64,000 nt of DNA from Polyporus tsugae. Taxonomy: Eukaryota; Basidiomycota; Agaricomycetes; Polyporales; Polyporaceae. The notes beneath the pieces were generated by a model. That model was not told the origin of the DNA, did not search any database, and saw only the letters and a program-made list of their open reading frames with translations. The stretch is from assembly GCA_024305745.1 (NCBI GenBank), contig JAHRBS010000005.1, positions 1,798,001 to 1,862,000 on the forward strand. The letters are read 5' to 3'. The translations under genes and the position numbers were made by a program. Positions 23,921 through 35,760 of the stretch are shown here, in pieces; within the stretch, counting starts at the first letter, position 1; each line of letters starts with the position of its first letter.

Positions 23921-24600
23921 ATGGACGCGCTCGACCTCGACTCATCTCAATGCACCTATCGTAACTGGTCCCTCGTCTCCCATGCCTGGCGCATACACAC
24001 CCTCTCCCGCATCATAGAGCTCACCAACCCCATGCCTCTCCGCACATTCTCCACAAGTCCTGGACTTTGCGCCTCACATTATAGTCTATGTCAAGTCCCT
24101 CAGTGTACAGCCAGCACCTCTTGGCTCTGGAAAATGTGTTCGGCTTGCTGCCGGACGCCATCGGTGCGAAACTGCCAAACCTGCACGCTCTGGCTGTTAC
24201 ACGCATCTCAAACGTGCTTCTGCCACTTTGGCGGATCGTGCAGGCGTTCCACAACCTCCACATCCTCGCCATCATCGAAGTCCACTGGCGATACTAAGAT
24301 CCCCCGCCTCAGTGCATGGTCAAAGCAGCAACAAAGGATGGGAGCGATGGGTTCCTACCCAGGATCGAGGACCTTATAGTGAGCACTATCCCCGTTCTGT
24401 CCTCTGTCCTCTAACGCATGGGGATCCACTACCCCAGCTCTCGTGGCACGATGCCCACGACTCCAAGGACCTCCTCATCCCCCCTCAGCCTCGTTTGCTC
24501 GCGCAGCTTCACATCGACTGCCCGACCTCGCATGTTGCGTCAACTCGCGTGGCCTCGAGGTATCCATCCCCCACCCATTGAGTGAATGCCCGGGCGTACT
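23921..24600 (+). pseudogene. Broken F-box-like paralogue
   Basis: Starts like the F-box part of the neighbouring gene (MDALDLDSSQCTYRNWSLVS) and then changes frame: LLALENVFGLLPDAIG and LPNLHALAVTRISNVLLPL near 24118-24225, a stop at 24296, and later LAQLHIDCP near 24500, which parallels LKELYIDCP in the intact gene. At least two frame changes and one stop break it. It is about a quarter of the parent length. Confidence 0.5.
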
Positions 24601-26746
24601 GGACGTGTTCGCGGCTTCGTCGGCGCCCCCTTGTTCAGAGGCCTACAGGCCGCTCCAGTGCGCGGAGGACGTTGATGAACTGCATGTGCGTAAAGCCCGA
24701 CTCGAACGTCGGCGTGATTGCCAGCCCTTCTGCACGATAGCGATATCAAGGCCGAGGCGGCTATATGCATGGTCAGCCGGCCGGAGAAGCCGGAGAAGCA
24801 CGCGTGGTAGGCTGAGACAACCACATGAGTGTGTATGCCCGCGGACGGGTACGGGCAACATTCCGGAAGCATGAGTGAGTCAGCTTCTTCAGGTGCTCCT
24901 GGAAAGGGAGCGCGAGCGATCTTCGTCATGCTGATATGTCTGAATTTGATGTGCGACAGGAGACTGGGATGACTGCCTGGGGCCGGAGGACGGAGCGACG
25001 GGGCTGGTTGACGGCCCGCGCACGGAAGAGGTACGGGTGGAGAGGAACGAGCGATGAACAGAAGACATTTCCGCTAGCCCTGCGCCACAGAATGCGGCCA
25101 CGGATGCCCCCACCGCCGACGGCTGTGTGTGGATGCGACGAAGATGTGCATGTGGACAGGGACGTCCTTTCGGCCGCGCTCACATCCGGGGATGCGACGG
25201 AGACAGCTACCGGAGCTGAGGATAGTCGGTTCGTTCCTGGGCAACATCGCAGGACTCATCGGCCACTCGAGGTATGTACACTACCACCTGCATGTGCCTG
25301 TGTGTTGTTCACGAAGGACCAAGGTGACGATGCTCCCGTGCAGCTGCCTGCATGACCAGAGGCTGTCCGGACATATGCTCGCAAGAACCGTGAATCTTCC
25401 CCCCAGGCTGGCGCGTCAGCGAGGATTAGGCCGACCCGCACCATTGCATCAATGACATGGGTGCACGGCTATGGGGCGGCCGCGCTCTTCGAGTTGTACC
25501 GGAAATTGGAAAGTGTGTAGGGGATGTAGTGCCTGCAATTACCCTCAGGATAGGGTATGCGGGTCAGCTTCGACGCTGCTGCCGTAACCGACTACACAGA
25601 GGCAGACGCAGGACAGATGCACCGAGGTGAGCGGTCGAGCGGTCCTAGGCTGGTTCTTTGGATGACAGATTTCTGACTGACTGTGGATCGGAACAGGATG
25701 GGTAGCCGGTTTCCTAGCTGCTCAGGCTGTACTAGTGGGAAGTGTGTTGTAATGTAGTGCCACCAACTGTGCTTATGGTATATCTGCAGAATGAGATATT
25801 TGGATCCAGACGAAACTCTAGATGCCTGCTTCCATTGCGCTGAGAGAACCCTACAGACTACAGTTGTAGTATGCTTTCGATACGGGTCCAGACTCCTCCC
25901 TGCCCCCGTTGAAGGGGCTGAAGGAACCTATAGCTAAACTACCCCCAGTGCTGCGTAGTGCGCGCGTCAGATTGGGATTGGATTGGGAGGTGATATACTG
26001 GTGATATATTGATAAGTTGAACTGATAACACACCCCCGTGACTCGGAGGCTGTAATCGCCAGCCCCGCAAGGGTGGGGACCAAATTGGTCCTAAGCGCCC
26101 CATGTTTAGTCCTTATTGGTCTGCGCAACCAGTTTAAGCGCTCAATTGGTCGACCAAATTTGGGTGCACGTGCCGCGCGAGATGGCTCGCGAGGGTGCTT
26201 GAGGCTCCTCGCAGCCAGTTTGGAAGCTCGCGAGGACCCATTGAAAGCCCCAAAATATATTTCATGCTGTACAAAGGCACACAGTACAGTAACTAGGTGT
26301 AGCAGGCAAAAGATGGAGGGCCAGAACAGTTTAAGATTGAACCAAAACAGAACACAAACAATGTTGCAACCAGTGAGCCTCCAAATGGCAAGGTTTGGCT
26401 CATCTGAAAGACCAGATTCCCCTCTGTAATGTGGGCCAGAATTGAAGCAAAACGGCACAGAACTTGCGGAGGAATCACAATTGCAAATTCATGATAAGTG
26501 CCATAGAGTGGACCCCAATTGCAGATGCAATGGATCAATGTAGGCTGGCAGGAAAATTAGAAAGCAAATGCCGCTGAAAGCGAGATAAACGAACCTCGAT
26601 AACACAAAACTATGCATAGAAGATGGTCGGGAATTGAAGAAGATATTGGCTGTGCAACAGGAGGGGTGCCCGCACACAATGCTCAAGCTCGAAGTTGGGC
26701 TGGGGCTTACCTAACCAGCTCCAGACACCACCATACGTCCAGCACA
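24601..26746. other. 2.1 kb with no supported gene
   Basis: Short overlapping open frames only. From about 25850 the base composition turns more AT-rich than upstream, next to the gypsy-like element, so old repeat material is likely. Nothing can be named. Confidence 0.3.
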
Positions 26747-26913
26747 TGTTATGATCGCATACCCAGCCAGGCCCAACGTCTCCTACTACCTCACTGCTCC
26801 TGGCTCGCCAAGCAACCCTAACCCATTCACTGGGGTAGGCATCCCGGAAGCTATCCCATCCATCCCACTCCACGGCGGACAAACCGAGCTCTACTGACTC
26901 CCCACTCTCCTCC

Positions 26914-27030
26914 TGCAGTCCACAGTCCGCAGCCCGCAGCCCGCAGTCCACAGTCCGCAGCCCGCAACCCACAGTCCGCAGCCCGCAGCCCACAGTCTGC
27001 AGCCCCCAGTCTGTAGTCCGTAACTCAGAG
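26914..27030 (+). repeat. Short tandem repeats inside the left LTR
   Basis: Repeated 7-14 bp units of the form CAGTCCGCAGCCCG / CAGTCCACAG. The right LTR has a shorter version at about 38022-38090, which explains most of the LTR length difference. Confidence 0.7.
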
Positions 27031-27074
27031 ACAGTCCGCAGCCGGTAGCCTAGAGACCGCAGCATCCACTCTTG

Positions 27075-27081
27075 TATATAA
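27075..27081 (+). promoter_or_regulatory. TATA box of the left LTR
   Basis: TATATAAGGGG, also present in the right LTR near 38133; probable start of the genomic transcript. Confidence 0.5.
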
Positions 27082-27532
27082 GGGGTGACACCTCAGTAGT
27101 GACCCCCAGTTTTCAGTCTCTTGTGTATTCTATAAGATCGCCCCAGTGGCAATCTTCCTATACATCCTACATCTCCTAGAGCTCCTTGCTCTAGTATCCA
27201 ACCTCTAGTCGACAACTAGTTCTTGGTCTAAACGTCTGAACTTATCGAACTAAGGAGTTCAATAGTTGAGACGTAACATTAGACTGAAAACTTTTACACT
27301 CTACCTCTTCAGGTACAGAGAACCCACAACACACGACCAACAACTGTCACTATAGCCCAGTGCTAGTAGTGAAGTCCAGACCTACGCCGGAAAGTAACCT
27401 CCAGACTTCGACAAGCGAGGAAGTTACTGCGTAGTACCCAGCACAGCCTTGAACATGGAAGTTCAAGAAGGTCGATAAGTCAACGGACTGACTTACGGCA
27501 GAACAGAAGGACATTTAGGCATATAAGCTATC

Positions 27533-28440
27533 ATGGCAAACCCACCAGCGAAAATTGATTGGCTTGATAGAAGGCTCTTCCACAACCGTGAAAGACCTCC
27601 GACCAATATTTTCGCAAACTTTCCACACTACACTAGCCAGCCAGAAGCAACTCAGAGAGTCTGTCCGACCATCACACATCCGTTCAGGACAACGGAAGAG
27701 GAAACAGTTAGGCCGCCGACACCACCACCCAAAGACCCCAGATGCAGAGGACCGCAAGCAGTCCTACCAGACACACCATCACTCCGACCGAGGAACCCCC
27801 AACCGAGTAGTGTTACACTACAAGGAGAAAGATTTCCCTTGATAGAAACACCCTCGTCCAGCACAACACAACCCCAAGTACTCCAATCGAGTCCTCTTTG
27901 GCAAGAAGTCAGACTATCCCAAGCTGAGGAAAATGTCGTTTGCAAGTCAGGAATTGTACTCCCAGTCGAAAGAATAGACTCCGGAAGTACCCATTCAACA
28001 GAACCATCCTCAAAAGCCGACAGCAAGACCTCTACCAAAGGCCTCTTTCGATTCAAACAGCAGACACCAGTTCACATCTGGGATCTATTCACCGTCGTAT
28101 GCAGCAACCTCAGAGACATCCAAGGCAACAACCCAGGATACAATTCAGACCTAGTTCGAAATGCACTCGAACATCTCCAAGTGATTGAGGGCTTATTCAA
28201 CACCTGGGCATTTTGAACCCCACTGCCTTACATCATACTCCCAGATCCATTTGCATAGTTTATTGAAAACCGAATTTGGTACCTAAAGAACTACATCTTC
28301 GACCCAACCAACCTAACAGACCCCTCACTCCAACATGACCTCACTACACTCCAGAAATACCTCGACGCCAAGAGGCTTCTGAACCTATACAGAAGACAAA
28401 CCAACCAAGCAGTATATGTCTAGCACAGAACTATCGTGCA
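27533..28440 (+). pseudogene. Upstream gag-region ORF of the gypsy-like element
   Basis: Open from ATG 27533 to TGA 28214-28216 (227 aa) and, apart from that stop and two TAGs (28256 and 28421), continues with sensible protein (FIENRIWYLKNYIFDP) to about 28420. The protein is Pro/Thr/Ser-rich at its N-terminus and helical near residues 185-227 (HIWDLFTVVCSNLRDI). It precedes gag and lies in a different frame. It may be the N-terminal part of a larger Gag or a separate ORF0; no family was recognised. Confidence 0.5.
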
Positions 28441-30380
28441 TAGGAAAAGTACACGCATATCATGCAGACCAGAACTGCGATCAGCACAAAGGAACCTGAG
28501 GGTGGACACCGTGTTTCCGCAAACTCTGCCCAAAAAGGTATCAACGCATTGCAGACAGCAGTGACTACACAGACGTATTTGTGCAACCAATACTAAGACA
28601 GGAGAAAACCATCAAGACTGAGTTCATGTACAAGAAATTCAAGGCAGTTAAACCGGCACCAAGGACTCCCACAGGCAGTCCGGTTACACCAACAAGCCAA
28701 ATTCCTTCACTAAAGCTCGTAACCAAGACACTACCTCCAGTCACTCCGGAAGTGACAGAGCAAACAAACTCGCCAGAAGAACAAACACCAGAACCACCCG
28801 AAGCGACAACCGTTCAAAAGGAACAACAGTCACCTGAATCACCAGCAACAAACCATAGTCCGGCCTCTAAACACTCATCAGAACCAGAAGCCACACTCGT
28901 GGACACGAGACACGATTATGTCCAAATCTGTATTGCCAGATACGCATTCTTGTTCAAAGAGGGAGACTATTCAGGCTCATGGGACCCCAACAAAGAAATA
29001 GCCAAGGATGTGGTCGCCACCATTCACGACAACCCCAGCTATATCAACAAACAAACCATCGTCTACCTCCTCGTTAACACTGCTCACATTGAGGAACTCT
29101 TCCCAAAAAGAACAGAAGTTACACCCTCCAAGAGTGCTAGCGCAGCCTATGGTTCAACTCTCGCACAACAAGTCAAACCCATTCCCAGAATGCTGGGAGC
29201 TGGAACAGCTGGTGGCACCTCCGGAGACAAGGGAAAAAGGCCAGAGGACAAACCCGAAGACGAGGAACCTCAAGACAAATCGAGAGGTCCACCAGGAGGA
29301 GGAGGAAGTCCTGAACCCGAAGGACCAGGACGAGGACCTCCCGGACCTGGAGGCCCTGGAGGACCTGGCGGACCTAGAGGGCCTGGAGGCCCTCCTGGAC
29401 CAGGAGGACTTGGTGGACTGCAGTTCAATGCAGTCCCCATTCCTCAAATGGCAGGAGGAAAAGTCAAGATTAAAGCCCCTAACATCTTTTCTGGGGATCG
29501 ATCTAAATCCCAGAAATTTCTTGACCAACTCTTCCTTCTCTTTATGGGCAATCCTGGGAAGTACAACACCAACCACACCTGGATCGCGATGGCCCTATCC
29601 TACATTGGAGGAGATACTGTGCAATATTGGGTTGAAAACAAGATTGACGAAATATGAAGGCACCCAGGAGCAACCATGTGGGCAGAATTTGAAGCCAAAT
29701 TTAGACTGGTGTTTTTGCCACTTTATGAAGCCGACAATGCCCTCCTATCGCTGGGAAAACTCCAACTCTCCAATCACCCAACCATCCATGAGTTCAACGG
29801 ACACTACAATGAACTCATTAGAAAGAGTTGAGTCGCAGACCCCCTGGCCAGATTGGCGTACTACCGGAACGCACTACCTGCATGGCTACAGCAAAAGATC
29901 TCAACCTCGTACCCAGCTCCAAAGACCATCATTGACTGTATCGGATGAGCCACCGACATCTACGAAGCAGACCTTATCAATCGACAAATTGATGCAAGCC
30001 TTAGAAGTTGTTGAACCCAATGTCCAACCATGCAAACAAAAGTACGACAAAATCAGCTTGAGCACGCCGCAAAGCCCGACACCAGCGCCTCTGCTGACAT
30101 AAACAAGATGACAGTAGAAGAGTGCTCGCGACATATGCAACAAAACTTATGTTTCGTATGTCACAAGGCAGGGCACCAGGCCAGGATCTGTCCTGACAGA
30201 CCTAAAGGAAAGAAGCCTGGCCAACAAATGCCATGCAAGGTCAGGAAGATCCTCGATGAGGATATGGAATCGACCTCGGAGGGAAGCGCCAAAGAAACAG
30301 ACGACGAAAGCGAAAAGGATGACGAGTTCCAAGTGGATGCAATTCAAGCAAACATTGGCCCCTATGACACAGATTTTTAG
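28430..30380 (+). pseudogene. Gag with CCHC zinc knuckle, interrupted
   Basis: Frame-3 reading with the main open piece 28581-29657 and the knuckle piece 30030-30380. Upstream of the first ATG the frame already reads as protein (KLCPKRYQRIADSSDYTD). Features in order: a Pro/Thr/Glu-rich segment, a Gly/Pro-rich collagen-like tract (29320-29410), a capsid-type helical core (NIFSGDRSKSQKFLDQLF), and the knuckle CFVCHKAGHQARIC near 30152, followed by an acidic tail to TAG 30378. Four internal TGA codons (29655, 29829, 29946, 30012) replace likely Trp or Arg codons. Gag assembles the virus-like particle and binds RNA. Confidence 0.8.
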
Positions 30381-30382
30381 AT

Positions 30383-33300
30383 GGGCAGGCAGAACCAACG
30401 CCTGACTTGCCCATGAGTTCGGACTTCAGTGTAAACCTAGTAACCAATACAGAAAGACGCAGACATGCCCTCCTTATACCCGGTTACATTGAAGTCAGAA
30501 CTCAAGTCGTTGGAGTCAAAGGTCTCATCGACACTGGTGCAGACGCGGTCATCATCAACACCTGACTAGTGGAAAAATACAACATACCCACAGTCAGACT
30601 ACCGCAACTACTCACCTTTCGAAATGCGGATGACAGCATCAACAAACATGGAATAATCACACATCGAGTTGAAGGGAATTTCCGACTAAACAAATGACGC
30701 CTACCTACCCGCTGGTACATGGCAGACCTAGGTTGGGACAATATTATTTTAGGTATGCCATGGATTCGTCGGTACAACCCCATAATCAATTGGCAGACAG
30801 GACAGGTCAAGTTCAGTACAAAAGTCATCAAGGAGCAACAGCGTATCCACAACTATCAGGAAACGTACGATGCCACTGTAGGAACAGTATGGGGCCTCCC
30901 TGTGCCAGAAACCCTACAAGCAATGGTACTGTCCTACATTGAATCTACCGAAATTGATATTGAAAATGAAGCCCTGACCCATAACCCCTCACGGATCATC
31001 AAACACTTATGGGAAACCTCTGCAATTTGCAGGATGAACAAATCCACGGAAATTGCGATAGCAGTAGCACAGGGAAAAAAGGACATCCCCCTCGACGAAC
31101 TTGTACCAGAATATGCACGCAAATTCACAGCTGTCTTTGAAAAGAAGGCAGCTGAACAATTTTCCCCAGCAAGACCATGGGACCACGAAATCAAGATAAA
31201 GAAAGAATTCGATCTAAAAGACAGACAATGGGGAAGGATCTACCCTTTAACCCTACACGAACAAGGCAAACTATGAGAATTTATTGACGAAAATCTAGCC
31301 AAAGGATTTATTCGTCAATTGAAGTCACAGTTTGCATCGCCATTCTCCTTTGTGTCAAAGAAGGATGGCAGCCTTTGACCCGTACAGGACTATCAAACAC
31401 TAAACGATGCCACCGTCAAGGACGCATATCCCCTGCCACTTATTGAAGACCTCTTCAATAAACTAGGACAAGCATCAATTTTCACCAAATTTGATGTACA
31501 GGCCGGCTACAATAACATCTGGATCAAGAAAGAAGACCAGCACAAGGCTGCGTTCATCACCCCATTAGGGTTATATGAACCAACAGTCATGTTCTTCAGA
31601 TTATGCAATGCCCCAGCAACATTCCAACGCATGATGAACGAAATCTTTGATGACCTCACACGAGAAGGATGGATTGTCATCTACATGGACAACATCCTCA
31701 TATTTTGGAACAACTTGGAAGAACACCGCATCAGAACGCAACACATGCTGAAACGACTTCAGGAACACAACCTCCACCTCAAACCGGAAAAATGCCCGTT
31801 TGAGATTTCGGAAGTTGAATTCCTCAGAGCCATTATCCGAGAAGGAGAAGTCGCAATGGACCCTGTCAAACTAAAAGCCATTTGAGAATGGCCAGCTCCC
31901 AAAACAGTTAAACAGGTCCAAGCTTTCCTAGGATTTGGAAACTTCTACCAATGATTCATCTGCGACTACTCAACAGTAGTTCGCCCGCTTACCAACCTAA
32001 CCAAAAAGGATAGACCCTTCAAGTGGGGACCAGAATGTGAATCAGCCTTCCAGGAACTAAAGACTCAATTCACATCAGAACCAATACTGCGCATCCCGAA
32101 CCCATGGGAACCATTCCAAGTAGAATGTGATGCCTCCGGAGTTGCAACAGGGGCAGTCCTCCGACAATAAGGACTAGACGGCCTATGGCACCCTTGTGCC
32201 TATCTATCCAAGTCGTTCTCACCGGCAGAACGAAACTACCAGATCTACGATTGAGAAATGCTCGCCATTGTCCGAGCATTCGAAGCATGGAGGCATTTCC
32301 TCCAAGGTTCACCACATCCGGTGGAAGTCCTCACTGATCACAAGAACCTAACCTACTTCAAAACATCACAAAAGCTTGATTGTCGCCAAGCTAGATGGCA
32401 CATCTTTGTCGACAGTTTCAATTTTGTCATCAAATACCACCCTGGGAAAAACCTAGTTCAGGCCGATACTCTGTCCAGGAGACCAGACCATGAGGGGGGG
32501 GAAAATGACAACAAAAATGTCACGGTACTCAAAGAAGACATCTTTGTGAATGCTGTCAATATCGAACTACAAGAACGAATTCGAGACAACAAGGCACGAG
32601 ATCCGCAACTTATTCCCCTTCTGTCCAGCAAGAACAAGACCATGCAATGACCCGGATACGGAAAATCCGACGACTGGACCAAAGACAATGGTATATTACT
32701 ATACAAGGATAAGGTCTATGTACCTCCCAATGACAATCTCCATCGAGATATTGTCAGAATGTACCATGAACCGTTACACATGAGACATCCCGGCATCCAG
32801 AAGACCAAAGACCTGGTCAAACGGGAGTATTACTGGGAAGGCATGAGTCAATTCATCACACAATACTGCCGAGGATGCGCAGTTTGCCAGACCACCAAGG
32901 TCCGGACAAATCCAACAAAACCTCCGCTAATGCCAATCCCACACGGCAGCGATACACGCCCATTCCAGGTCATCACTATGGACTGCATCACTGACTTACC
33001 ACCCACGGAAGATGGATAAGATGCCATATAAGTGGTCGTTGACCACAATGTCACCAAGGCAGTGGTACTAACTCCGTGCACAAAGCAAGTCACCGCCATG
33101 GAAGCAGCAAAACTTCTATGGAAAGACATCTTTAGCCATTACAGGCTACCTCAAAAGATCATCTCGGACCGAGGCCTGCAGTTCGCCGCGAAAGCCTTCC
33201 GAGAATTACACGAAGCACTAGGAATCACAACATCTCTCAGCACAGCATACCACCCAGAAATGGATGGACAAACAGAACAAGTCAATCAGGAAGTAGATCT

Positions 33301-34024
33301 CGATCTCCGCATCTACTGTGTGAACAACCCAAACAAATGATCTGACTTCCTACCAGCCTGAGCATTTGCGCACAATCAACGGACTCATTCCTCAACAGGC
33401 AAGTCCCCATTCAAACTTCTATATGGATACCAGCCGGAAGCAATAGGAACTGTCTGAACCAAACTAAAACATCTGACCACAGAAGAATGACTCACAGAGC
33501 TTCAACAGAACTGAGAGAACACCATTGCATCGCATGCACAAGCGGCCCTCGCAATGGCCCGACACACCTCAGGAAAACCCATGAACTTCAAGAAAGGTGA
33601 CAAAGTACTTCTCGAATTGACAAACCTCAGGTTGCCATATCCATACCGAAAGTTAGCCCCTAAATGGGAAGGACCCTTTACCATTGCAGAGGTATTAGGT
33701 CCGGTCACCTTCAAACTAAACCTCCCGAAGAAATGGAAGATACATCATATGTTCCATGCTGCCTTACTGACGCCATATCGCACCACCAAGGAACACGGAC
33801 CAGACCTCCCTCGACCACTGCCAGATATGATCGAAGGAGAGGAAGAACATAAAGTAGAAGCAATCATTAATCACCGAACGACTGGCCGTAAACGGAAAAC
33901 AAAGCAGTACCTAGTATCCTGGAAAGGATGGGAATCCTTTGAAAACTCCTGGGAACCGGAAGCAAACCTCAAAAATGCAAAGGATATTCTCAAGGCCTAT
34001 AAGAAGACACACTGCCTCAAGTAA
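30383..34024 (+). pseudogene. Pol: protease, RT, RNase H, integrase, chromodomain (16 in-frame stops)
   Basis: All domains lie in one frame with no indel. Protease DTGAD at 30530; reverse transcriptase from about 31290, with FFRLCNAPATFQRMM and the catalytic box read as YMDN instead of YMDD (31684-31695), so one metal-binding Asp is lost; RNase H with VECDASG and a DHKNLTYF motif; the integrase zinc finger (HMRHPGIQ...CAVC) and core with TMDCITD, SDRGLQF and NQE; and a C-terminal chromodomain (YLVSWKGWESFENSWEP) that would target integration to modified histones. Stops: TGA at 30563, 30695, 31274, 31376, 31883, 31952, 32252, 32648, 33338, 33359, 33455, 33488 and 33512; TAA at 32168, 33017 and 33029. 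Pol is in the -1 frame relative to gag. Confidence 0.9.
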
Positions 34025-34041
34025 AGGGGAACTCAGAGGCA

Positions 34042-34221
34042 ATGTTCTACATCCTTGCCCTCTTTGTCTTCGCAGTCCTTGGCCTCCAGGCCATCACTCT
34101 CGCCGTCATCGCCATCATCCTCAATGACATCGCTAAACGCATTGTCAACCACACCCTGCACAGCCACGACCACCCCGACTGCGTATTCACAAAGACCCCA
34201 GGATGGGGTTGGGGGACCTAG
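34042..34221 (+). CDS. Small single-span membrane protein in the gypsy 3' module (59 aa)
   Basis: ATG 34042, TAG 34219-34221, starting 17 nt after the pol stop. Residues 2-27 (MFYILALFVFAVLGLQ...) form one strong hydrophobic span, followed by a His-rich polar tail (HTLHSHDH) ending GWGWGT. It is intact. Its last 19 bases overlap the start of the next membrane ORF in another frame. No family was recognised. Position after pol is where env-like genes sit in other LTR elements, but the size is far below that of known envelope proteins. Confidence 0.5.
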   Translation: MFYILALFVFAVLGLQAITLAVIAIILNDIAKRIVNHTLHSHDHPDCVFTKTPGWGWGT

Positions 34222-34446
34222 TCGAGCAGCCAGCTTACGCTCTGCTCATTGTCGGTAAGACCCCTATCACATCTCACCACCTCACACCGTCACTCACCGC
34301 CACTAGGCGTCACCATCACCTATCTCCTCAACCTGGCATTATTCGCCATTTCCATTTTTAACTTTATTACTATACTTCATCACGCAATCGAGCACCGAGA
34401 CCCAACTGAGCCCCCGCAACAGCGCCGCCATCGACCCCTTGTGTAG
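34203..34446 (+). CDS. Second small membrane protein in the gypsy 3' module (63 aa, one intron)
   Basis: Exon 1 is 34203-34254 and exon 2 is 34307-34446, split by a 52-nt GTAAGA...CTAG intron; total 64 codons. After splicing the protein reads MGLGDLVEQPAYALLIVG and continues into a long hydrophobic span with a second half LFAISIFNFITI, then a basic Pro/Arg tail. Without splicing the frame stops early. It overlaps the upstream 59-aa ORF by 19 bases. An intron between pol and the 3' ORFs would allow a spliced subgenomic message. Confidence 0.45.
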
Positions 34447-34563
34447 ACCGAGGGCTCGAACTCGAGTCCCTATCCAATGGCCAGTGACTCCCGACGTCGC
34501 CGGTCAAAGGCTCGCCTCAACAGGCGCTCCCCCTTCTTTAGAGTAAAGAAGTTCGGATTGTTG

Positions 34564-34570
34564 TATAAAT
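34564..34570 (+). promoter_or_regulatory. Internal TATA-like box upstream of the duplicated ORF
   Basis: TATAAAT, about 270 bp upstream of ATG 34837, inside the element and outside the LTR. Confidence 0.35.
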
Positions 34571-34836
34571 AGCATGGACTACGCGTGCAGTATTGCATCG
34601 AGAACAAGTTGAGAGGAACCCAAAAACAGACAAATTGCAGAAGATTAGAAACACGTGCAACACCAAACCAAGAGCACCTAAAGAACAACCCAAACAGGCA
34701 ACATCACAGAAGTAAGAGAACTTCGACACTGCAACAACCGTATAAGGAAATAGAAGGAATGAAGGGTTGTGCCACTTCAAATGAATATAGAAAAGAACAG
34801 TAACGATCCAAGCTGTTACAAAGAACCAATAGCTGT

Positions 34837-35448
34837 ATGGCCATCATCCGCTTCTTCAACTACAACATTGCTGTCCCACTTACAACACAAACAACTCAGG
34901 CCTACTACTTCAGGTTCTACGGATATGACGAACATGCCAATGCCGAAACCCTCAAACGCATCATGCACCTACCTCGCATCATCAGAGACATTGTACATGG
35001 CCTCCTGCAACAACACTTCCCTGATGCCTACAACCTCCTGCAAGAAGACAACGTCTTCGTCCCATTCCGCACATACCCAGAGCTCGACGAAGTCACCCCT
35101 GACTTCGCCATCCGCCACAGATTTACCCGGTCTCCACACCACCACTAAATGACTCCACACAACATGCACTGCATTGCAGCATACCAACCCGGATACGTCA
35201 CAATCCAAGTCATGGACGGAACTGACAGCTACACCGTACGATTCACCAAAGATGAATTCAAAAACAAACTCACCCTCGACGACCTCATGGATCGCGCCAG
35301 GTACCCCAAATGGGTATGTGACGAAGTCCACGACCAACTCAAAGACCGCTACCCAGAGGCATACGAACGATTCGAGAGAACCGGCACTTTCATCCCATAT
35401 AGATACATATTCATCTGCTGCCCACCATTCCGATGCATCCATGATTAA
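34837..35448 (+). pseudogene. ORF-A: two tandem related halves separated by one TAA
   Basis: The first half, 34837-35148 (103 aa), and the second half, 35149-35448 (99 aa), are in the same frame; TAA 35146-35148 is followed at once by ATG. Both halves contain the same ending pattern, YxxxxxPxAYxxxxxxxxFxPxRxY: FPDAYNLLQEDNVFVPFRTY in the first and YPEAYERFERTGTFIPYRYI in the second. They look like an internal duplication of an approximately 60-residue domain. CAA to TAA at the junction would explain the stop, so the original was probably one protein of about 203 residues. No family was recognised. Confidence 0.5.
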
Positions 35449-35671
35449 GCCGATACTACCCAGATCCTGGTGAAAATCGACTTCATTTGGACCTGGTTCT
35501 CCCCAACGGGAAGTCCCCTATGTAGTGGTAACCATAGTATACACATATGCACAGCCATGTAGCCACCGCAAACACGCAGAAAGAACCACAGAACATAGCC
35601 TTCTCGCAGTACGCAGTGGAACCGCCCTGCGAAGCATGCAGTAAACCACTGCCCGCAGTCAGAGGGGGTAG

Positions 35672-35679
35672 TATATAAA
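35672..35679 (+). promoter_or_regulatory. Internal TATA box upstream of ORF-B
   Basis: TATATAAA follows a G-rich run and lies 82 bp upstream of ATG 35761, the spacing of a core promoter. Confidence 0.45.
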
Positions 35680-35760
35680 CAGAAGAGTCAAGGCCAGTCA
35701 ACCCTCAACTCCCCATTCTTTCATCTGCCTTACCAGCCTACTACATCTGCACACTTGATC

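Larger units (their letters stand above)
26747..27278 (+). repeat. Left LTR of the gypsy-like element
   Basis: 532 bp. It includes a block of tandem CAGTCC/CAGCCC-type repeats (about 26914-27030), a TATATAA box at 27075-27081 and a conserved 3' half nearly identical to 38110-38336. The 5' third is much more diverged. Confidence 0.85.

Noticed and set aside
29154..29576. Minus-strand ORF rich in Ser/Arg opposite gag
   Set aside because: Antisense of the Gly/Pro-rich tract; no start context or motif.
28214..33514. UGA read as an amino acid in the gypsy element
   Set aside because: Several TGA codons sit where Arg is expected and others where Trp fits, and TGG is still used normally, so no single reassignment works; decay is simpler.
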